Source: Endocalyx cinctus (taxonomy: Eukaryota; Ascomycota; Sordariomycetes; Amphisphaeriales; Apiosporaceae). Taken from it: a stretch of DNA of 64,000 nucleotides. A model generated the notes under the pieces. That model was given only the letters and a program-made list of their open reading frames with translations, was not told where the DNA came from and searched no databases. Made by a program: the position numbers and the translations under genes. Location of the stretch: the NCBI GenBank assembly GCA_001600455.1, contig BCKC01000008.1:531345-595344 (forward strand), in the 5' to 3' direction. Positions 11,366 through 22,061 of the stretch are shown here, piece by piece; positions within the stretch are counted from its first letter, which is position 1, and the number at the start of each line of letters is the position of its first letter.

Positions 11366-12628
11366 ATGATGAACCAACGTCCCTTGGATAACGACGCGGC
11401 CGTCATCGGAAACTTATTTCCGAAAATGGTGCGGGAACCAAACATACCGCCGCTGATACCGACCGCCCCGCCCGAAGAGTCGCTGCGGGACTGGTCTACC
11501 CAGGTGATTATGACCGGTAGCACCTGGGAACAGCATAAAGTAAGGTATGCGCCGGATCGCGAACGGCACCATAGTGGTTGGGAGGAAGTCGAGAAGCAGT
11601 GGATGATGAAGCGTGCCGAAGAGCAGCTTTCGCAGCCAAAACAGGGTCCGTCGGCACCAAATACGTCAACGAGAACAAGGTAAATTCAGCAAAGAAGAGA
11701 CGACTATATAGTCCCGTTCCACGATCTGCCAGTGAGATACAGTGGGTCGATTCGACAGAGCCAAGTATAACTTGGAATTAGCATAGGCCATTTAATTCTT
11801 GTTTTCTAACTGTCGCATTGGGTACTCAAACTAGTGAGCCGACGAGACGCGATCTAGAGGCGTCGGAAAAATACCCGCACCCAACCATGTCGATACCACC
11901 TCCGAATCTCGAGTCAGACTTCCGGATGAAAGTAACTCTTAACTCACAGTCCGCCTCGGTGGCTATGGGCGATGGCTTCAAAAAGTGGACCACATTTGTT
12001 GACGGTATGTGGTCCGGCCACCTTGGTTATGGTATAGTCGTGGTAAGTTATCATCCAATGGGGTTATATGACAACACCAAAAGAAATAAGAGGCTAGAAC
12101 CCTCGAGGCTTGAAAGTGTATCTGATCGCTGATAAAAAAAATTCCCCGAGTGAGTTTTACAGACCGGCGGTCAAGATAGTCAAGACCTAGTCCTTGGAAA
12201 TACTAGAGCGACGCAAGTTGAAGCGACTCACCGGCTAAAAACGGCGGATAATCCGCCCGCATAGTAAGACATGTTTTAAAAACTAATATTGAGAAAAGTC
12301 TACTAAAAAACAAACTGTTCGATCGCAGTATTGAATGCAAAACTAAAGGCTTTATGACCGGTCCTCCAGAGCTTTTACAAGGACTTCAGGATCCTGAGCG
12401 GTCGAAAGATATCAATCCCAGGTCGTGTCGATACCACGTATTTATATCGATGAAATCGACCGATGAGCGTTACACCGAGGTAAATGCGGGCATGTGGCTC
12501 GGGAGCTGTCATTGGAAAGGACTAGAGGTTATATATGAGTGAGTCCTTGCCGCTTCGCGCCTGTCGCTTTGAATAGGGTGAATCGCAGCTAGCTGATAAG
12601 TGATAACAGGGCATATCGAATTAATTAA
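11366..12628 (+). CDS. DUF3237 domain protein
   Basis: Five exons (11366-11679, 11835-12042, 12163-12263, 12329-12538, 12610-12628) join with consistent phases (2, 0, 2, 2) to give 283 aa, although no single frame is longer than about 105 codons. After about 120 N-terminal residues of low similarity to anything I know, the spliced product follows the DUF3237 (PF11578) pattern: a PPNLESDFRMKV strand, TFVDGMWSGHLGYG, TGG, a THRLKTADNPPAYIECK segment like the usual 'YTLRTDDGALIYV' element, GFMTGPPE, YHVFISMKS, and a C-terminal NAGMWLGSCHWKGLEVIYEAYRI. DUF3237 proteins are small beta-barrel proteins of unknown activity. Each intron starts GT and ends AG, and three have clear CTAAC/CTGAT branch sites. 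The last exon is only 19 nt. The start is uncertain; a longer N-terminus is possible. Confidence 0.72.
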
Positions 12629-12762
12629 AAGTGATTGGCGAGATCCAGAATGGCGGGTTGGATACTAATATTATTATCACTGATCATGGTATCGTGATCG
12701 TGATACGACACATGTACATATAACATCATTGCTGAAACTTAGCTCAAGATCATTAGACCAGC

Positions 12763-13064
12763 ATGAGAAAAACAAAGACTAAATCTTACCTAAATGGTGC
12801 TTTGTCGAATCTATGCCATGTTTTGGTCCTGATCAATGTAGCCTCAGCTTGTTATGCTGAAGCTATTTCAGATGGCTTCGGCGGTGTAATGCATGATGAG
12901 GTAAGGCGTAATATGACAGCAAACTAGGCATGAGATCTTGGTAAAAATACCGACAGGTCATTGGAATTCAAGTAGATTCTAGCCTGATATGTTTTATCTA
13001 TCTAAAAAAGGAGAAGAAGGCCACAGGTATGGGAGTGATGGTAAATAGGGATGACCCCAAGTGA
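12763..13064 (+). CDS. Possible small secreted or membrane protein (81 aa)
   Basis: Exons 12763-12900 and 12957-13064 join at phase 0 over a 56-nt GTAAGG...CAG intron. The N-terminus has basic residues followed by a hydrophobic core (SNLCHVLVLINVASA) and then C/A, as in a signal peptide or a membrane segment. No family is recognised. It begins 134 nt after the DUF3237 gene on the same strand. It may be a small secreted protein, a decayed transporter fragment or chance. Confidence 0.22.
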
Positions 13065-13590
13065 CATCGGGCGAGTAGTGGGGATGATGTCATTAGGTAC
13101 ATTACCTAGGGGCTTTAAATTTTGGGAAATATGGCTGATTTTTGCATAAGTATTACTCTAAATACATGTCTCTATTAGCTATGGGGATCGGTAAGAACCC
13201 CTATATGTACCTACTAATAATCTTGGCAAAAGGACCCTTAAAAAGTAATACCCTGCAGATCTGTACGTCATCCTAGCGCCCATCCAATTAATTCGCATAG
13301 GAGAATAGACATCGCGAAATGGATCTGGTCAGAAACAGGTTTGCGTCACTTGTCCATCGACGCACAAGTGAGAAGATGCACATTCTGCACGACCGTACAT
13401 CGAAGTGTAGAAATAGCCAAGGATCCCCGCGCCTGAATGCATTGAGAATTCCCTCCTGCTCCATCATCATATACCAACCTGCTCAGTTCAGCCTACATCA
13501 GCTTCAGCCTTCTGACATATAAAATCACTTTTTCGGAGTGATATCCACATACTTTTATAAACTAAATCAATACCACCAAACCTATCCACC

Positions 13591-14269
13591 ATGCCTTTCT
13601 TCTCCAGCCGTAAGCCCGAGGATGAAGTAGTCGAGGAGCCCACTCCTCAACCGGTCGAGAAGAAGCACAGCTTATTCCACCGGTCCCCCTCTCCCTCGTC
13701 GACCGTCCGCAGCAGCACGACCAGCAACTCGCGCCACTCAGGTAAAGCATCATCCTACCACACCTGCGAGGGTAAAATAAAAAAAAAAAACCTACGAAAA
13801 AAGATTCGTGTTAACTAACGTTAACAAATTATGTAGCCGACAACGTATCGAACCCATCCCGTCACCGCTCCGTGCTCTCCCGCACGTTCGGCCACGGGAA
13901 CAGCAACCCGGAGATGGACCCGTCGATCGTGCAGGCGCGCGAGCGGGTCATGTCGGCCGAGACGGCCGAGAGGGAGGCCGATCGGGCCCTCGAGGCGGCG
14001 CGCTTGCGGGTTCGCGAGGCTAGGGCCGACGTCAAGAGGCTCGAGGCCGAGGCCGCGGAGGAGGCCCGTCGCGCTAAGATTAAACAGTACCACGCGCGCG
14101 AGGTGTCGAAGCGCGGAAAGCAGCTCGGACGTAAGTGTCTTTCTTTTCTTTTTTTTCTTAATTCTTCTTGCTTTTCTCGTTGTTCCATTTTGTTCTCTCT
14201 GGGAATTAAAGTTATTGAAAAAAAGATTCTAACCTTTTTGATTTTGTCTCAACAGGACACGATCTATAA
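13591..14269 (+). CDS. Small coiled-coil hypothetical protein (152 aa)
   Basis: Three exons: 13591-13741, 13837-14130 and 14256-14269, the last coding only for the final residues (RHDL). The N-terminal third is Ser/Pro-rich and probably disordered. The C-terminal half (about 75-135) is a charged Ala/Glu/Arg-rich heptad region (ERVMSAETAEREADRALEAA) that should form a coiled coil, ending in KRGKQLGRHDL. Similar short, unnamed proteins are widespread in Pezizomycotina, from memory. Exon 2 is strongly GC-rich compared with the flanks, which fits real coding. No function can be given; a soluble structural or adaptor role is inference. Confidence 0.72.
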
Positions 14270-15225
14270 ATATTCGTCTGTCGACCGCAAACCATGACGA
14301 AAGCCTATTTCCCGGCTTTGCGCGGGTTTTAAATATTTCCTTACCGTGTCAGATTTTCTCATGTTCACTGCTTCTTCTCACTCTTACGCTTATTGATATT
14401 ATACCACCATAAACTACTCTAAAGAAAACACATTATATCTATTCCCTTTGTTGTTAAGAAGCAATTATACGATTTTACGTTGTATTTATAGCGCGGCGCT
14501 GCAGTTGTTGTAACGAATAAAATTATACACATATTTATCTCCAAATATTTGGTTTATATGCACACTGTGAAATGATTTTATGATCGCTATGAACCTCTGA
14601 TGGTCTCGGTAACTTACCTTCTAGCCCGTCTGTCCGTGTTCTTTATTTGGCCGAGAATGACATGCGTTGACACCATGTAACAAGCTTTCACGGATTTCCT
14701 GCAGGGGCAATCAGTGGTAAGATCAACCAGGATTCAGGCTGCCTTATCTGCTGAATACCTGGTATTCATTACCAAATATAGGAGGTAGTACGTTTAGTAA
14801 ACGGGTATCGTAAAGCTTACTCAGGCTGTCAGGGCATAAACTTATCTATTATATTAAGCATTTTTCATCGAGTTCATGGAAGAAAAGATCGTACCAGATA
14901 AAATTGACGAGAGTTAGTCGATAGACTGGGGAATAAATGGAGTGCGCTAGTTTATTTTGACTTGACAATTGAAAGAGAGTGGATATTGTTGGTGGATGCA
15001 GCTTTTTATAACGTCGTACCCATTATTCGTTTCATGTCCAAATCTGGTCGACTTGATTGACAGGCTGCGTTGCGTTATGAGTTGACATTACGTGGCAGGC
15101 CCAAATCCCTGGAACCTCTTTTGCCAAGAGGATTTATTCCCCTACTTTTTGGTTTCTTTCTTGAAATATCATCTCATCGTCGTCTCGACATCTCAAATTG
15201 TGTTCAGAGTATATAAACAAGTCAA

Positions 15226-15261
<36 letters not shown>

Positions 15262-16398
15262 CCCTCTCTTTGGTCCCTATACCGTTTCATTCATCATCAT
15301 AATACATAGGTTTCATCAAGATTATGGATAAGCATACATACTAAAAAATGACCCCAATTCAACTTCACGATGGAGAGAGAGACCCTCCAGATATTATTAG
15401 TCTTAACCAAATGTAGAAAAGTAGCGTCGCGTACACTATTATTACTACTAGAGTATTCGCTACAGTAGCGTACCGGCACTGCCTGATTGGCGTTTTAAGT
15501 ACGGGAACAGATACGACACTGCGGTTTGTCTCGAAGACTAGTAAAGAGCCTCGTCAGCCATTATGTATTATGTACGAATCAAATAATCCGATTTGTTTTT
15601 GAAGCCATTGTCGAGTAAGGTCATGTATAATTATCGGGTCTGATTTAATTATTACGTGTAACAAGTTCGTTCTGCGTAAGCTAGTCCTAGAGAGTGGTAC
15701 TCGGATATACATAGCCTTTCTAGGAGGTGACGTTGGCGATTAAATGAAAAGAAAAAAAAAAGATTCTTCATCTATACTATGATAATAATATATTATGATA
15801 ATATACCCAAAGAAACTGGTTGAGTATATGTACAGACATTTAACGTATCCATGAATAGTAGTAAAAGTGCCTTAAATGGAAGTACGTATTAATTGCGTAG
15901 AGATAAAAACGGCCACCCAAAAAAAAAAAAAAAAAAAGCTGAAACATTCAGTTAAAGTAGCTACGGTAAGATAAGAAAGGTACTAAAAATATGTTACCTG
16001 TCCAATCGTGGCTTAGGTACCTACATAGTACTAATTATACTAGGGGTATACCTGAAAAATACGCTAAACATGTGTCGCCAAGAAAACGATTCAATGGGTA
16101 TTCCCTTTTTTCTTAATTTCAATATATTCCTACGTATTTCTTCATCTTCCATCATAATACCCTCTATTAATCAATCACTCATTCTTTTTATCCTATGATT
16201 CATGAATTCCTCTATTTCCTAAATATCTGTTACTTTTTTAGAGAAAACATCATCACAGCTTGGAGTCTTCATTGACGTATTAAATTAAACTCGCCAAGCT
16301 GTTTCGTTTTTACCTAGTATTCCTTCCTACTTTTCTTCCCCCCTACTTACGGTACTATTAAACACGACAAAGCTTCAGCGCCGTTAAACACGCCCAAC
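14270..16398. other. AT-rich intergenic region, nothing supported
   Basis: About 2.1 kb between two genes on the + strand. It holds a 3' UTR at the left, a T tract of about 30 near 15230-15258, an A tract near 15920 and scattered TAGGTACC words near 16015. The last 200 bases are the CT-rich promoter of the mannosyltransferase gene. No frame has a domain. Confidence 0.55.
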
Positions 16399-17606
16399 AT
16401 GTACAAGATAACTTCCTCTTTTAAGAGGACAGTTGTCATCGCCGCATTTCTCGTAGTAGCTTTCATATTATTGCGTCGATCACATTCCTCTCACGAGCTC
16501 GAAAATCTTCGCGACTTGTCCTCTGCCCGCAAATATGCTACCTCTAGTTCGGAAAAGGACTCGTCCACACCTTCGTATACCGATTCCAATGCTGCTCTGC
16601 GCCAACAGCCGATGTCACCGCAAAAAGCGATACAGCAAGACATTACCAAGATGTCCCTGTACGACAAGTTAGCCTACCAATACCCTTACGACGTCGAGAC
16701 CAAGTTCCCTGCCTTCATCTGGCAGACTTGGAAGTGGACCCCCGCGAACAAAGAATTTCGATTCCGCGATCAAGAGGCTTCTTGGACTCAATTACATCCC
16801 GGTTTCGTACACGAGGTTATAACCGACCAGGTCGCCGTACATTTGATGAAAATTCTATACGCCTCCGTCCCCGAAGTCCTCGAAGCGTACGAAGCCCTCC
16901 CCGAACCCGTCCTCAAGGCCGACTTCTTCCGTTACTTGATTCTGTTCGCGCGTGGTGGTATCTACTCCGACATCGATACGTTCGCTCTCAAGAGCGCATT
17001 GGAATGGATCCCCGAGTCCGTGCCCCAGGAGAGCACCGGGCTCATCATCGGTATCGAGGCCGATCCTGATCGTCCCGACTGGGCCGAGTGGTACAGCCGA
17101 AGGATCCAATTCTGTCAGTGGACCATCCAATCGAAACCCGGCCATCCCGTCCTGCGCGATATTATTACCCGCATCACCGAGGAAACTTTGAGGAGGAAGA
17201 AGGCTGGCATCTTCATTTCGAAAGAGAAGGGCATGAGCATAGTCGAACTCACCGGCCCCGCCGTTTGGACCGATGCCATCTTTGATTACTTCAACGACAA
17301 CAGGTATTTCGATATGTCACACGGCGAGGCGAACATCACGTTCAAAAACTTTACCGGCATGTCTAGCCCCAGGAAAGTTGGCGATGTCATCGTTCTCCCG
17401 ATTACTAGCTTCTCCCCCGGTGTCAATCAGATGGGTGCCGGGGACTATAACGATCCCATGGCGTTTGTTAAGCACGACTTTGAAGGTTCGTTTTTTTTTT
17501 TCCTGTTTCGCTATTTCGACATCAAATAATGAATTTCTATTAACTTGCATATCTAGGCACCTGGAAACCGGAGAATGAACGACACATTGGCGAGACAAAT
17601 TACTAG
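16399..17606 (+). CDS. och1: Och1-like alpha-1,6-mannosyltransferase (GT32)
   Basis: Exons 16399-17485 and 17557-17606 give 378 aa. It is a type II Golgi protein: short cytosolic tail, signal anchor at about 11-25 (VVIAAFLVVAFILL), a Ser-rich stem, then the GT32 catalytic domain with FIWQTWK, DFFRYLILFARGGIYSDID (DXD motif 191-193, the Mn/GDP-mannose site) and LTGPAVWTDAI. Och1 adds the first alpha-1,6-mannose to the N-glycan core in the early Golgi and so starts outer-chain mannan. Length and motif order match fungal Och1. Fungi often carry several Och1 paralogues, so whether this is the initiating enzyme or a relative is not settled. The 71-nt intron near the 3' end starts GTTCGT and holds a T run; the 16 residues after it (TWKPENERHIGETNY) end the protein. 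Confidence 0.88.
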
Positions 17607-17699
17607 AAGTTTTTGTTAGCACCGCCCACACCATAACCAGCCCTTTTTGTGGCACACGTTTTTACGTATGGTCAATGGCTTGTATTACTATTTGTTCAT

Positions 17700-17825
17700 T
17701 CAGAACGCAACACGACGCGTCCGTTTTCGTTGAGAGAAGACACTCTTTAAGAAACCACCGAGGGTAAACACGACCAAGGCGACTATCCCTACCTGGGATC
17801 TGACTGGTACGGTTTTGCCGCCCAT
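17700..17825 (-). CDS. Possible 41-aa single-pass membrane protein
   Basis: The frame begins ATGGGC in a good context (GATAGCCATGG) and codes for GKTVPVRSQ, a hydrophobic helix (VGIVALVVFTLGGFL) and a very basic tail (SQRKRTRR). This layout is typical of tiny mitochondrial inner-membrane or ER proteins. It runs convergent to the mannosyltransferase gene. No family is assigned, and an upstream exon cannot be excluded because an acceptor-like CTCAG sits just before the ATG. Confidence 0.33.
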   Translation of the reverse strand: MGGKTVPVRSQVGIVALVVFTLGGFLKSVFSQRKRTRRVAF

Positions 17826-18681
17826 GGCTATCCTGAGGTGTTTCCTTAGATCCTCAATATTGTATATTTCCCCTGACGTATTTCACGGGAGATCACAAGC
17901 ACGGATTTATATGAGGACTATAATTTCATCACAGAACTAAGTCTCTCACACGGTCAATCCTTCCCGTGCTATCTCTATCCACGATTCTATCCGCTCAACG
18001 ACTTGGAGAAAGAAAAAAAAAAAAGTTGGAAGTTATACGGAACAGATGACACGATTCAAAAAGACTACTGTGGGAAACGTTCTTAGAGGGTGAAAGTGGA
18101 GAAAAATAGATATAATTGGAGGCAACAGTATATATACCCGGCATTGCATGGAATTGGCGTTTGGTACAGAGATATACTATGTAAGAGAGCCACTGGTTCG
18201 CTGACACGAACCGTCTGTAATACATCACGGGTTTGATTTAATCATAGTTTTTCGAACATCAAGGGCAGGTCTTTGCGAGGCTTTCGCAGCATTCTGCTTC
18301 TTTTGGTGAGAGTTCTGAACGAGTTGAAACGCATATGAACGATTATTTCTTCTAAAGTCCTAGCGGGCTTGTCTTATTGGTTCCCCGCTTCTCTCCACAT
18401 CACTGCGCCTCCACAATTCCACCCACGGACCAAAAGATGGGGGACGAATCCGCCTTTCAAGCTCGACAATGCTCGCTTTCGTTCCTTCGGTTTACTTGTG
18501 TTTAAAAAGAGGAACAGTTCTGGCATTTTGATAAACCGAATTCAGTGAGACATGCTCCTGTTCGGTATTCTTGCCAGTATATTAGACATTCGGTAGCACT
18601 GGGCGGCTGGATTTGGGAATTCCACAACAAAAAACATCTAGGAAAAGGGTCCAACAGTCCTCGTGACTTACTCTGGATATA
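17826..18681. other. Intergenic region upstream of the acyl-CoA synthetase
   Basis: Mixed composition, no domain-bearing frame. The right-hand part is the promoter and leader of the acyl-CoA synthetase gene. The leader may hold short upstream frames. Confidence 0.5.
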
Positions 18682-20811
18682 ATGAGCGTGTCTGTTCGTT
18701 CTGCGGTGCTCGGCCTCCCTGGCTGCAGGGTTCACTGCAAAGCTACGAGCTTCAGTACCTCGATATTCAGAGTAGCAGCTGCTCCGAGACTCGACGTCTC
18801 GAGATCCGGACAATGGCGTCAGCGGCTGGGAGGCGTAAGCCATATCAAGAGGGGTATGGCAACCTCAAGACTGAGCTACGACAAGGGGCCGGCCGAGGCG
18901 AGTTCCGACAAAACGTTTGATTTTGGATTTTCCGTAAAATGTGCTAATGAGAACATATAGCCGCCTCTCCTGACTTGCACGATCCCCGAGCACTTCGCCT
19001 CCGTCGTATCGCAATACGGCGATCGGCCGGCGTTTATGACACGAAGTCCTTCCGTAATAGAGCCGTCATCCCTCTCTCAGTACGAGAAGGAGCCGGAGAC
19101 GTCGGTTTATACGTATTCAAATCTAGATTCGGTTTCAAACACTCTAGCGCGCTCGCTATATTTCCAGCTCAATGTGCGGAAGGGCGACCGAGTGGCCGTT
19201 AGCTTGGGGAGCACGGCCGAGCACGTGACCCTGATGTATGCTCTGTACAAGCTTGGTGCCATTCTGGTCCCGCTCAACCCAAGCTTCAACGCGCAGCAGG
19301 TAGCTGCCGCGCTCTCGCATTTGGGCGCCAAAGTCCTCGTCATCGGCGCCGTTACCGACCTAGCGTACAAACCTTGTCGTGGGCGGAGCAATTTGGAGTT
19401 GCTCCAGTCGCTGGTTCCTGACCTAGACGCTTCCGGCGGTAAGGTGGAGTCCCCCGACGTCCCAACACTAAGGTCCGTAGTGGTTGTCGACAACACGCGA
19501 CACCACCCCGACGTTAATTTCCCCACCAAGTTGCGAGCCTTGACGCCGTTCGAGTCGCTCCTAGACCCGAGCAGCCGAGGCGGCGCCGCGCCTCCGTTTC
19601 CGGCGTCGGCTCTAGATCCTTCGGACACGATCAACATCCAGTTCACGTCCGGGACGACGTCGATGCCGAAGGCGGCGATGCTGAGCCACACGAGCATCCT
19701 CAACAACGGGTACCTGATCGGGCGGCGGATGGGCCTCGAGCCGCGCGACAAGATCGTCTGCCCGCCGCCGCTGTTCCACTGCTTCGGCAGCGTGCTGGGC
19801 GTCATGGCGACGGCGACGACGGGCGCCGCCATCCTCTTCCCGTCCCCGGCCTTCGACCCGGCCGCGAGCCTGCGGATGGTGGCCGAGCGCGAGGCTACCG
19901 GCCTGTACGGGGTCGCGACCATGTTCGTCGCGCAGCTGGAACTCCTGCTCGACCCGGCCTTCGTCGCGCGCATGCCGAAGCCGTTAGACCAAGCGTTCGC
20001 CCGCCTCCGCAAAGGCATAGCGGCGGGCTCGTCCGTGCCCGAGACCCTGATGCGTCGGCTCATCGACGAGTTCGGGCTGCGGGACCTCGTCATCTGCTAC
20101 GGCATGACCGAGACCAGCCCCGTCAGCCTCATGACCTCGCCGCGGGACTCGTTCGCGAACCGGACGCGGTCGGTCGGCCGCGCGATGCCGCACACGGCCG
20201 TCAAAGTGGTCGACCCGGCCGATCGCGCGACGACGCTGCCGAGAGGGGAGAGGGGCGAGCTCGCGGTCGAGGGGTACCTCGTGATGCAGGGGTACTACGG
20301 GGACGAGGCGCGGACGCGGGTCGACCGGATCGCCGACGGCGAGGACGGGGGAAAAGTCTGGATGTTCACGGGCGACGAGGCGAGCATGGACGAGGAGGGG
20401 TACGTCGAGATCACGGGCCGGATCAAGGACCTGATCATCCGCGGCGGCGAGAACATTCATCCTCTCGAGGTCGAGAACTGCCTCTTTCAGCACCCGCTCG
20501 TCAAGGAAGTGAGCGTCGTCGGCGTCCCGGACGATCGGTACGGGGAGGTGGTCGGGGCTTTCGTGGTGCCGCACGCGGGGGTCAAGACGGAGGAGGAGGA
20601 AATGGATGGCGGTGACGGGAAAGTGCTGACGAGAGAAAGCGTTAGGAACTGGGTCAAGTCGAATTTGTCGGGTCACTTGGCTCCTAGATACGTCTTTTGG
20701 ATCGACGAGTACCCGAAGACGGCTAGCGGCAAGATACAGAAATTTAAGCTGAAGGAGATGGCTGTTGAGGAGCTCGCCGCGGCTACGGCTATTCTGGGGC
20801 TCGATAAGTAG
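18682..20811 (+). CDS. Mitochondrial ACSF2-like acyl-CoA synthetase
   Basis: Exons 18682-18897 and 18961-20811 give 688 aa. Exon 1 codes for an Arg/Ser-rich, acid-poor presequence typical of mitochondrial import, ending SYDKGPAE. It joins PPLLTCTIPEHFASVV, which is how this family usually begins. The join needs a GC-AG intron (GAG|GCGAGT donor, TGCTAATG branch, ATATAG acceptor). Adenylation motifs are in order: FTSGTTSMPKAA (A3, about 300), CYGMTETSPV (A5), FTGDEA (A7), GRIKDLIIRGGEN (A8) and YPKTASGKIQKFKL (A10 with the catalytic Lys). The enzyme would activate a medium- or branched-chain acid to its CoA thioester with ATP. The substrate cannot be read from sequence. The gene is markedly GC-rich. 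If the GC-AG intron is wrong, translation would start near 19036 and lose the first 97 residues. Confidence 0.87.
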
Positions 20812-21626
20812 ATGATCTGGAGTGGTGGTATATATATCTATATATATCTACTGATAAAGAATTAGAAAAAATAGATCCTAAAACATATATAATAAGATAA
20901 GAGATAGATCTTCATTGCCGCCAGTTATGTGATGCTTTTCAGGAATAATAGTTCCAAGACCCTCTCCTCGCATTCAAACAGGAGAAAATATTTGTGCTAC
21001 GAAGTCCGCATCGTAGCAGTTCTTTAGAAACAATTCAACATCACCAACTCAAAGCTAGCAAGTTATAACGTATAGTCAAGTATGTAGGGAGGTTTAAACG
21101 GCTATTACTAAATCTACATTCATATCGGGAGATCATAATAACGTGTTTTCTTGTCTGCCTCTTTCATCATAACCAGCCGCCTTGGCAAATCCCAGGTCCC
21201 GGGAAAAGGTTTGCTGGCTTGCATATACATATATATATATATATCCACGCAATCTAGATTTACCGACTTGGCGCCTCCGTCTAACCTAGACATCTATCTC
21301 TCGCTTGATGTGTCGAACTCCGCGCCACATCTCACGCTTAATCAAGTCTCGCTACAAAGACGTCAAAAGTGATAATGGAAGAAAATGACGATAATTCAAT
21401 TTTGCTTCAACTGAATTGATGCGGATATACGCAAAGCGAGAGTATTTAATAACCTAAAAGAAATCCCTGGGTATAAAATGCTTATTCATGAAGTGGCCAT
21501 CGAGTTTTCATCCAAAACCTCCCGATCCTCTCCTTCGAGATCTACCATTGAGATTAATTCCATCTACCAAGAGTAAACCCCTCCATCAGACTACTCAAAT
21601 GACCGTTCCGCCGTCCAAACCCCCCT
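20812..21626. other. Convergent intergenic region
   Basis: AT-rich 3' flank of two converging genes with TA-rich microsatellite tracts near 20831-20850 and 21228-21243. No gene seen. Confidence 0.6.
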
Positions 21627-22061
21627 TCAAGCAGTCTGAGAATTAGCAGCAGCCGCCCCCACCCTCGCGGATGAGGAAGCGAGAAAGCGGCCGCCGCGGT
21701 TCCCCAGGAGCGGGGACAGGGAAGGTAACCCGCTTATTATCATCCCGCCGTCACTGAATCCGAACGTTCGCCGAGCTTCTCGCAGCAGGGCACGAAAGAG
21801 GTAGACGGCGTTGCGGTGGAGGAACAGCAGGCACGCGAGGGTGATGACGGAGAATAGAAACACGAAAATGGTCCAGAAGGCGAGCTTTTCTCCCGGAGTG
21901 TACACGTATACGCCGTACGTGACCTCGATCCGGTATTTCTTTAGACGCGCCCAGCGGAGTATGGAGTCGATTCTGGATGAGGAGGGGGGGGATTTGTAGG
22001 GTGATGTGAATTTTGTGGATGATGATTGTGATGGTGATGATGATGAGAGTGTGGAATCCAT
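21627..22061 (-). CDS. Small membrane protein, SPT small-subunit-like
   Basis: A single-exon 144-aa protein. A Ser/Pro-rich N-terminus (1-32) is followed by WARLKKYRIEVTYGVYVYTPGEKLAFW and a strong membrane helix (about 62-84, TIFVFLFSVITLACLLFLH), then a basic segment and a disordered Ala/Ser tail. The order 'YxxEVTYGVYVYTPGEK, then one helix' resembles the small activating subunit of serine palmitoyltransferase (PF11779; human ssSPTa has a comparable LEPWER element before its helix). That subunit binds the catalytic heterodimer in the ER and raises long-chain-base synthesis. The C-terminal extension is longer than in animal forms. Family assignment is from recalled motifs, so moderate. Confidence 0.6.
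   Translation of the reverse strand: MDSTLSSSSPSQSSSTKFTSPYKSPPSSSRIDSILRWARLKKYRIEVTYGVYVYTPGEKLAFWTIFVFLFSVITLACLLFLHRNAVYLFRALLREARRTFGFSDGGMIISGLPSLSPLLGNRGGRFLASSSARVGAAAANSQTA

Noticed and set aside
12163..12264. Stop codon (TAG at 12262) ending the DUF3237 gene after exon 3
   Set aside because: The TAG overlaps a GTAAGA donor; splicing to 12329 restores a Tyr codon and the rest of the domain.
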